Assembly: GCF_036231945.1 (NCBI RefSeq)
Contig: NZ_CP109599.1
Location: forward strand, 5,669,501 to 5,733,500
Reading direction: 5' to 3'
Length of the DNA: 64,000 nt
Source: Streptomyces sp. NBC_01429
Lineage (GTDB): Bacteria > Actinomycetota > Actinomycetes > Streptomycetales > Streptomycetaceae
The notes beneath the pieces are model-generated. The model saw only the letters and a list, made by a program, of their open reading frames with translations. It made no database searches and was not told where the DNA came from. The position numbers and the translations under genes were made by a program. Within the stretch, counting starts at the first letter, position 1. Each line of letters opens with the position of its first letter. Positions 58,497 through 64,000 of the stretch are shown one piece after another.

Positions 58497-60002
58497 ATGA
58501 CCGATGACATCATGCTCTCTCCTTCCCCTGAGGCCGCCGACGAGATCGGGGCGTTGACCGGAGTTCGGCCCAGCGCGCGACAGGTGGCGTGGCAGTCCAT
58601 GGAGTTCTACGCCTTCGTCCACTTCGGCATGAACACGATGACCGACCGGGAGTGGGGGACGGGTGGCGAGGATCCGGCTCTGTTCGCCCCGTCCGACTTG
58701 GACGTCGATCAATGGATGTCGACGTTCGCCGCGGCGGGGATGACCGGCGCCATCCTCACGGTCAAGCATCACGACGGCTTCTGCCTCTGGCCCTCGCGGC
58801 TGACCGCGCACTCCGTCGCCGCCTCCGGATGGCGAGGCGGAAAGGGCGACCTGGTGCGACTCGTGGCCGACGCGGCGCGACGGCACGGCCTCAAGTTCGG
58901 CGTCTACCTGTCGCCCTGGGACCGCACGGAGCCGTCGTACGGCTCGGGGACCTCGTACGACGACTTCTTCGTGGGCCAGTTGGAGGAGTTGTTGTCCCAT
59001 TACGGCGAGGTGTTCTCGGTGTGGTTCGACGGTGCCAACGGCGAGGGGGCTGACGGTGCGCACCAGGAGTACGACTGGGAGCGCTACTACGCGGTCGTCC
59101 GGCGGCTGCAACCCGATGCGGTGATCTCTGTCTGCGGGCCGGACGTTCGGTGGTGCGGCAACGAGGCCGGACACACGCGCCCGGATGAATGGAGCGTCGT
59201 GCCCGCTGCGCTGCGCGACGTCGAGCGCATCGCCGATCACTCGCAGCGCGTCGATGACGGAGCCTTTTCGCGGCTCGTCCGGAGCGGCGACGAGGACTTG
59301 GGCAGCAGAGCGGCCCTCGCCGGCCGACTTGACGATCTCGTGTGGTACCCCGCCGAGGTGAACACGTCCATCCGGCCGGGGTGGTTCTACCACGAGCACG
59401 AGGACGGCTCCGTTCGCTCCGCTGACGAACTTTTCGATCTGTGGTGTGACGCGGTCGGCGGGAACGCGTGTCTGCTGCTCAACGTGCCCCCCGACGCCCG
59501 TGGCCTCGTGGCCGCTCCCGACGTTGCCGCACTGACGGGGTTGGGCGAACGCGTCCGGGCGTTCCGTAACGGAGTGCTGGACGCGGACGTCACCCTGTCG
59601 TCCGGGGCGCCGCGCACGCACGCGGGCGGGCCGGTGGCCGACCGGTCCGCGCTCGCACGGTTGGCCGGGGATGCGGCGGCTCCGGAAGCGTGGCATCCGG
59701 AGGCGTCCGATGCCGCGCCCACCCTCTCGCTCGTCCTCACCGGCCCCACCGAGGTCGGCGCCGTGGTCATCCGCGAGGACATCACCCAGGGGCAGCGCAT
59801 CGAACGGGTCGTGGTGATCGGGGTCGCCGATGGGCGCGAACAGGTGATGGCCGGGGCGGACTCGGTCGGCTACCAGCGCATCCTGCGTTTCCCCCCGCGC
59901 GTCGTCGACGAGGTCAGGGTCAGGATCGAGGCGTCCCGCGGCCTTCCCGCGATCCGCGCCGTCGCGGCGGTCGGTGCCGGCGCTGCGCGGTCTCGCGGTT
60001 GA
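58497..60002 (+). CDS. GH29 alpha-L-fucosidase
   Basis: This 501-residue protein starts at ATG 58497 with AGGA eight bases upstream (ATG 58488 would add three residues). The GH29 barrel occupies residues about 15-330: MEFYAFVHFGMNTMTDREWG, ILTVKHHDGFCLWPSRLTAH, GLKFGVYLSPWDRTEP and the nucleophile Asp in FSVWFDGANGEG near residue 178. A C-terminal beta domain follows. There is no signal peptide, so it acts in the cytoplasm on imported fucosides. It opens a cluster with a ROK repressor and a sugar ABC transporter, which supplies its substrate. The probable operator upstream suggests induction by the sugar. Confidence 0.9.
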   Translation: MTDDIMLSPSPEAADEIGALTGVRPSARQVAWQSMEFYAFVHFGMNTMTDREWGTGGEDPALFAPSDLDVDQWMSTFAAAGMTGAILTVKHHDGFCLWPSRLTAHSVAASGWRGGKGDLVRLVADAARRHGLKFGVYLSPWDRTEPSYGSGTSYDDFFVGQLEELLSHYGEVFSVWFDGANGEGADGAHQEYDWERYYAVVRRLQPDAVISVCGPDVRWCGNEAGHTRPDEWSVVPAALRDVERIADHSQRVDDGAFSRLVRSGDEDLGSRAALAGRLDDLVWYPAEVNTSIRPGWFYHEHEDGSVRSADELFDLWCDAVGGNACLLLNVPPDARGLVAAPDVAALTGLGERVRAFRNGVLDADVTLSSGAPRTHAGGPVADRSALARLAGDAAAPEAWHPEASDAAPTLSLVLTGPTEVGAVVIREDITQGQRIERVVVIGVADGREQVMAGADSVGYQRILRFPPRVVDEVRVRIEASRGLPAIRAVAAVGAGAARSRG

Positions 60003-60049
60003 TCCCGTGAGGGGACCGTGCCGCGGCGCGGAGACGTCGGGAGATCCTG

Positions 60050-61222
60050 TTGGATGGACGCGTGGAAAGCACACCTGACGACCTCACCGCGCGTTCCGGG
60101 GCCGGCCCCGGATGGCCGCGACTGCACCCGACGACGCAGGCGGCGTACAACCGCATCCTGTGGAACGGTGGGCTCTCCAAGAGCGAGGTGGCGACGAAGC
60201 TCGGGCTGTCCCGCACCCGGATGACGACGATCGCACGAGATCTCGAGGCCGCGGGCCTCATCGTCGAAGGCGGCAAGGAGCAGCGGGCGAGCACGGGCCG
60301 CCCCGCGGACATGCTGCTGGCCACGACCGATCTCTTCCACTTCCTCGGCGTACACGTCCGTGCCGGTGAGCTCGTCGCGGCGGGGATCGATCTGACCAAC
60401 AAGGTGGTCTGGGAGCGCCGGCGGCATGTCGACGAGCTGAGCGCTTCAGTCATCGGCGCGCACTGCCGCGACTGGCTGGACGAGGCGAAGGCGAGCGGGC
60501 TGCGGGTGGCCGCGCTGGCCGTGTGCGGCTCCGCGGAGCGGATAGACGGGGCCGCGGAAGGCGTCGGGCTCCACGCCGTGGCCCCCGAGACGGCCCGTTC
60601 CGCGTGGGAGCGGGAGTTCGGTATCCCGGTGTGGGCCGAGGACGACGTCGTGGCGCTCACCGCGTTCGAGCAATGGCCGCGCCTGGCCGAGGGGGAAGAC
60701 AGCATGGCGCTCATCTCGCTCGGCCGGGAAATCGGGTTCGGCCTGGTGGCCGACCGCAAGATCATCCTCGGCGCGCACCGCAGGGCGGGCAGGTTCTCGC
60801 ACGTCCAGGTCGCGTACGACGGTGTGCGGTGTCCTCTCGGCCATCGCGGTTGCCTCTGGGCGGAGAGTTCCACGACCTCGATCGTGGACGGTGTCGACGG
60901 CGCCCGGACATTCGGTGAGGTCATCGAGCGCGCCGAGGCGGGTGAGCGGGTGGCGCGCGAGCGGCTGGCACGCGCCGCGCGCGGAATCGGTGCGGCGGCC
61001 GGACACATCCTGAATCTGCTCGACCCCGACAAGGTGATCCTGACGGGCGACAGCCCGTCGGTCCTCGACTCGCGCGCCGAGGACTTCGAGGAGGGGATGC
61101 GCTCGGTGTATGCCGCGCCGGACCCGCCGGTTATCGAGGTCACGACGTTCGACTTCCTCGAGTGGGCGCGGGCGGCGGCCGGCCTGGCCCTCTACCGGCG
61201 GCTCGCCGAATCCGAGCACTGA
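60050..61222 (+). CDS. ROK-family transcriptional repressor
   Basis: This 390-residue protein has an N-terminal winged helix (NRILWNGGLSKSEVATKLGL, SRTRMTTIARDLEAAGLIVE) and a ROK sugar-kinase-like domain. The latter holds the zinc motif in CPLGHRGCLWAESS near residue 265 and DPDKVILTGDSP near 325. ROK repressors of this build bind DNA until a sugar ligand releases them. TTG at 60050 is chosen for GGGAG six bases upstream; GTG at 60062 is the alternative. Two matching 23-bp inverted repeats in front of the fucosidase and the transporter genes are its likely targets. Confidence 0.88.
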   Translation: MDGRVESTPDDLTARSGAGPGWPRLHPTTQAAYNRILWNGGLSKSEVATKLGLSRTRMTTIARDLEAAGLIVEGGKEQRASTGRPADMLLATTDLFHFLGVHVRAGELVAAGIDLTNKVVWERRRHVDELSASVIGAHCRDWLDEAKASGLRVAALAVCGSAERIDGAAEGVGLHAVAPETARSAWEREFGIPVWAEDDVVALTAFEQWPRLAEGEDSMALISLGREIGFGLVADRKIILGAHRRAGRFSHVQVAYDGVRCPLGHRGCLWAESSTTSIVDGVDGARTFGEVIERAEAGERVARERLARAARGIGAAAGHILNLLDPDKVILTGDSPSVLDSRAEDFEEGMRSVYAAPDPPVIEVTTFDFLEWARAAAGLALYRRLAESEH

Positions 61223-61239
61223 GCGCGCGGCCGGGCAGC

Positions 61240-61262
61240 GTTTGTCATCTCTATTGACAAAC
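61240..61262. promoter_or_regulatory. probable ROK-regulator operator 2
   Basis: GTTTGTCA and TGACAAAC are perfect 8-base arms around TCTCTAT. The site sits 18 bases after the ROK stop and 101 bases before the binding-protein start, so it can control the transporter genes separately from the fucosidase promoter. Confidence 0.7.
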
Positions 61263-61362
61263 TTTCTCGGTGCGGGCGATGCTCATCGCGCCCTCGTTCG
61301 GGGCGAGAGCGCGATGCGCGGTCCCGCGACGGGCCGAGCCCGCTCCGAGTCAAGGGAGACTC

Positions 61363-62661
61363 ATGCGCACCAGGAAACCCCGCAAGATCCTGGCTGCGGC
61401 AATCGGCACAGCCGTTACCGCACTCCTCGTTCCCGCCTGCTCGGTCGGAGCCGCCTCCGACGGCAAGGTCACCTTGCGGTACTGGGCGTGGGCGCCCGGG
61501 AGCGCGACGGAAGTCAAGGAGTTCAACCGGACGCATCCCAACATCAAGGTCGTCCACACCGACGCCGGCGGCGGCGACACGTCGTCCGCCAAGCTCCTGG
61601 CCGCGGTCCGGGCGGGCAACGCGCCCGACCTCGCGCTCGTGGAGAACACATCACTGCCGCGCATGATCGTCAGTGGGGCGACGAAGGACATCACCGACCA
61701 CGTCTCCGACGTGAAGAAGGAGTACGCACCCGGCTCGTGGGCGCAGACGACCTTCAGCGGCCGGACCTACGCACTGCCCCAGGACGTCGGTCCCATGGCG
61801 CTGCTGTACCGGAAGGACGTCTTCGACAAGTACGGTGTCGCCGCGCCCCGGACGTGGGCGGATTTCCGCGAGGCGGCCGCCAGGATCAAGGCCCGGAACC
61901 CGAAGCTCACGATGGCTTCCCTGGCCCCCGACGGATGGGGCTGGTACGCCGCTGTGGCGGCGCAGGCCGGCGATGACTGGTGGTCGATCGACGAGGACAA
62001 GTGGAGCGTCGACATCGACGGAGAGAACTCCCGCAAGGTGCTGGAGTTCTTCCAGGGAATGTACGAGGACGGGCTCGTCGCGGCCGATCCGCAACTGACG
62101 CCGACGTACAACCAGAAGTTGAATGACGGCACGATGCTCTCCTGGCCCTCCGCCGTGTGGGCTCCCGGCGTCATCCACGGCGTCGCGCCGAGGACCGCGG
62201 GCAAGTGGGCGCTCGCCCCCCTGCCCCGGTGGAACGCGGACGACCCGACCGTCTCGTTCCAGGGTGGTTCCTCGGTCATGGTCACCGCCCACTCCGAACA
62301 CCCCAAGGAGGCAGCGGAGTTCGCGAAGTGGCTCAATGCCAGTGACGAGGGCGCGAAAATGATCCTCAACGTGCAGAACGGCTACCCCGCGGCGCTGTCA
62401 GGGCAGAAGGCCGCCGCCTCGCAGAAACCCCCGGCGCTCATGCCGCAGCAGACCGACTACTACAGGATCACCGCTGAGATCGCCAAGCACACGCGCCCGG
62501 TGACCTGGGGCCCCAACACGAACGTCGCCTCGGCCGCTTTCACGGATGCGATGAACGCCGCCATCCGGAACGGCACCTCATGGACGCATGTCCTGACCGT
62601 CACCCAGAAAGCCGTCGTGGAAGACCTGAAGAAACAGGGATTCGACGTAAACGAGAGCTAG
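61363..62661 (+). CDS. carbohydrate ABC transporter substrate-binding lipoprotein
   Basis: This 432-residue protein starts at ATG 61363 behind AAGGGAG. The lipoprotein signal is ILAAAIGTAVTALLVPACSV, with Cys as the anchor. The family-1 solute-binding fold follows: VTLRYWAWAPGSATEVKEFN, PDLALVENTSLPRMIVSG, YALPQDVGPMALLYRKDVFD and GGSSVMVTAHSEHPKEAAEF. It captures an oligosaccharide outside the cell and delivers it to the two permeases encoded next. Context suggests a fucose-containing substrate. The ATPase is not in the window; Streptomyces often uses the shared ATPase MsiK. Confidence 0.9.
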   Translation: MRTRKPRKILAAAIGTAVTALLVPACSVGAASDGKVTLRYWAWAPGSATEVKEFNRTHPNIKVVHTDAGGGDTSSAKLLAAVRAGNAPDLALVENTSLPRMIVSGATKDITDHVSDVKKEYAPGSWAQTTFSGRTYALPQDVGPMALLYRKDVFDKYGVAAPRTWADFREAAARIKARNPKLTMASLAPDGWGWYAAVAAQAGDDWWSIDEDKWSVDIDGENSRKVLEFFQGMYEDGLVAADPQLTPTYNQKLNDGTMLSWPSAVWAPGVIHGVAPRTAGKWALAPLPRWNADDPTVSFQGGSSVMVTAHSEHPKEAAEFAKWLNASDEGAKMILNVQNGYPAALSGQKAAASQKPPALMPQQTDYYRITAEIAKHTRPVTWGPNTNVASAAFTDAMNAAIRNGTSWTHVLTVTQKAVVEDLKKQGFDVNES

Positions 62662-62820
62662 TGCCCCTCCCGGCAAGCTCTGCCCCGACGCGCCGCCCGG
62701 CACGCACGCTCGCCGTTGGCCAAAACCCCGGGTAGCTCCGCCACCAGGATGTCCGGCCGCCTCGCGACCGCACTCACCGGGCGACGCTCCTTCGGGCGAG
62801 CATCGCCGGTCACGGCACTG

Positions 62821-62860
62821 GAGCCGCGAGCCGCGAGCCGAGAGCCGCGAGCCGAGAAAG
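62821..62860. repeat. short tandem repeats in the transporter operon
   Basis: GAGCCGCGAGCC-type units of 7-8 bases are repeated five times (62821-62854) in the 227-base gap between the binding-protein and permease genes. The gap holds no gene; the repeats may form RNA structure that adjusts expression between the abundant binding protein and the permeases. Confidence 0.6.
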
Positions 62861-62888
62861 AGCGCAAAGCGTCAGAGAGGTTATTCGC

Positions 62889-63872
62889 ATGACCAACCCC
62901 GTCATGGCCGAAAGAGCCACCGGGTCGACAGCGGGGGGCGTTTCGCCGCCAACGCGGCGCCGTCCGCGTCCGCGTCCACGTCGCCGGAGCATCGCGCCGT
63001 ACCTGTTCAGCGCTCCCGCCATAGTGCTGTACACCGTCTTCACGGTGATCCCCGTGGTGTACGCGCTGGGCACCAGCCTCTTCGCCGAGCGGCGGATCGG
63101 GGGCGGCGCCCTCGGCATTCCCTCCACGGTGTTCGTCGGGTTCGACAACTACCTGTCGGTCCTCGGCGACAACCAGTTGGTCGACGGCCTGGGACGTCTG
63201 GCGATCTACGGTGTGATCGCGGTGCCGTTGACCCTCGGCCTCGCCCTGCTGTTCGCCCTGCTCCTTGACACACCGGGCGTGAAGCTGCGGCGTTTCGGGC
63301 GCACGGCGATCTTCATCCCCTATGCCGTGCCGGGTGTGGTGGCCGCGTTGATGTGGGGGTTCATGTATCTGGCGGGGACGAGCCCGTTCTCGTACGTCAC
63401 CCGGTCCCTCGGATGGGGCGACATCCCCTTCCTGGGGACGAGTGGGATCTACGGCGCGATCGCCAACATCTCCATCTGGGGCGCGGTCGGGTTCAACATG
63501 CTCGTCATCTACACGGCGTTGCGCGGCATTCCCCACGAACTGATCGAGGCGGCCCGCCTGGACGGGGCGAGCGAGATCCAGATCGCCCTGCGGGTCAAGG
63601 TGCCGCTGGTCGGTCCCGCGCTGCTCCTGACCTCGATCTTCGCGCTCCTGGGATCGCTTCAGCTCTACGGCGAGCCGCTGATGCTCAAGCCTCTGACGAA
63701 CACCATCTCCGACACGTGGGTTCCCCTCATGTCGATCTACCAGGACGCGTTCCTCCTGGGCAATCTCCATGACGCGGCGGCGGCGTCGATCATCCTCGCC
63801 CTCGGTACCGCGGCTGTGTCCCTCGTGGTCCTCGCCATGGTCCGCGTCTCGACGAGACGGGGGATGCGATGA
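62889..63872 (+). CDS. carbohydrate ABC transporter permease (MalF-like)
   Basis: This 327-residue protein has a basic N-terminal extension (RRRPRPRPRRRS) followed by six membrane segments, for example YLFSAPAIVLYTVFTVIPVV and LALLFALLLDTPG. The cytoplasmic EAA loop that docks the ATPase is EAARLDGASEIQIALRVKVP near residue 220. It belongs to the binding-protein-dependent sugar permease family and forms a pair with the next gene, which it overlaps by four bases (ATGA). GAGAGG lies before ATG 62889. Confidence 0.9.
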   Translation: MTNPVMAERATGSTAGGVSPPTRRRPRPRPRRRSIAPYLFSAPAIVLYTVFTVIPVVYALGTSLFAERRIGGGALGIPSTVFVGFDNYLSVLGDNQLVDGLGRLAIYGVIAVPLTLGLALLFALLLDTPGVKLRRFGRTAIFIPYAVPGVVAALMWGFMYLAGTSPFSYVTRSLGWGDIPFLGTSGIYGAIANISIWGAVGFNMLVIYTALRGIPHELIEAARLDGASEIQIALRVKVPLVGPALLLTSIFALLGSLQLYGEPLMLKPLTNTISDTWVPLMSIYQDAFLLGNLHDAAAASIILALGTAAVSLVVLAMVRVSTRRGMR

Positions 63873-64000
63873 GCACGGTCGGCCAAGCGTCGCACGGGCG
63901 GACGAAGATCGTCCCCACACTCGTCATGGTGGCGGGCGCGCTCTACTGCCTCCTCCCCGTGGTCTGGGTGTTCGTCGCTGCCAGCAAGGCCCCGGGCGAG
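63869..64000 (+). CDS. second carbohydrate ABC permease (MalG-like), partial
   Basis: The gene starts at ATG 63869 in an ATGA overlap and runs off the right edge. The 44 residues seen include a first membrane segment (PTLVMVAGALYCLLPVVWVF) and the SKAPGE stretch usual at the start of MalG-like permeases. It would pair with the permease upstream. The EAA loop lies beyond the window. Confidence 0.85.
   Translation, partial: MSTVGQASHGRTKIVPTLVMVAGALYCLLPVVWVFVAASKAPGE

Noticed and set aside
1..64000. tRNA or rRNA genes
   Set aside because: No cloverleaf-like or rRNA-like sequence was recognised anywhere in the window.

Overview
The window is high-GC actinobacterial DNA, almost certainly a Streptomyces chromosome. 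Signs of this are GTG, TTG and CTG starts, strong third-position G/C bias, secreted GH10/GH62 xylan enzymes with ricin-type lectin domains, the Nif3 / zinc-ribbon / RNase H-phosphatase operon, a KstR-like TetR regulator and an actinobacterial RNase P RNA.

Layout. (1) 0-10.8 kb: a membrane-anchored acidic protein and its partner, an O-methyltransferase, a GT87-PAP2 fusion membrane protein, a surface-anchored alpha/alpha-barrel protein, a secreted lamin-tail/endonuclease protein, a LysR relic and a STAS anti-anti-sigma factor. (2) 11-15.8 kb: a KstR-like TetR regulator with a near-consensus KstR box, divergent from a coupled operon of GT4 glycosyltransferase, SAM methyltransferase and prenyltransferase-fold protein. 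(3) 15.8-25 kb: a lipoprotein, a DUF5336-type membrane protein, an N-acetylmuramoyl-L-alanine amidase, a methyltransferase, an MFS pump with an extra C-terminal domain, a TetR/alcohol dehydrogenase pair with palindromic operators, and a second MFS pump. (4) 25.2-39.2 kb: a complete type I-E CRISPR-Cas locus, all on the minus strand. Its order is leader 2, array 2 (43 repeats counting two damaged ones), a cas3-cse1 fusion gene, a 27-codon ORF, cse2, cas7e, cas5e, cas6e, cas1, cas2, leader 1 and array 1 (22 repeats). (5) 40-48.6 kb: a small basic protein, a beta-propeller-like protein, an iron-siderophore binding protein with a probable iron box, the Nif3 operon, KDPG aldolase, YaaA and rnpB. 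(6) 48.6-52.2 kb: divergent GH62 and GH10 genes sharing a palindrome-rich control region. (7) 52.5-54.4 kb: four gene relics in series (VTC polymerase N-terminus, serine recombinase C-terminus, MmyB-type regulator C-terminus, SDR lacking its N-terminus). (8) 54.6-58.4 kb: DEAD-box helicase, cold-shock protein, MerR-like regulator with a long upstream stretch that may be a structured leader RNA, then a transposase scrap. (9) 58.4-64 kb: a GH29 fucosidase / ROK regulator / sugar ABC transporter cluster carrying two matching 23-bp inverted repeats that are probably ROK operators.

How it works together. The CRISPR locus can make every I-E component: Cas6e cuts the repeats, Cse1-Cse2-Cas7e-Cas5e-Cas6e form Cascade, and Cas1-Cas2 add spacers. 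Because Cas3 is covalently joined to Cse1, each Cascade would carry its own nuclease-helicase. The two arrays share a duplicated leader and record a repeat-loop substitution that became fixed in the younger end of array 2. No wholly new system can be claimed from sequence alone. The most unusual points are the fusion gene with the small ORF behind it, the repeat-variant history, the KstR-box glycosyltransferase operon and the probable leader RNA upstream of the MerR gene.
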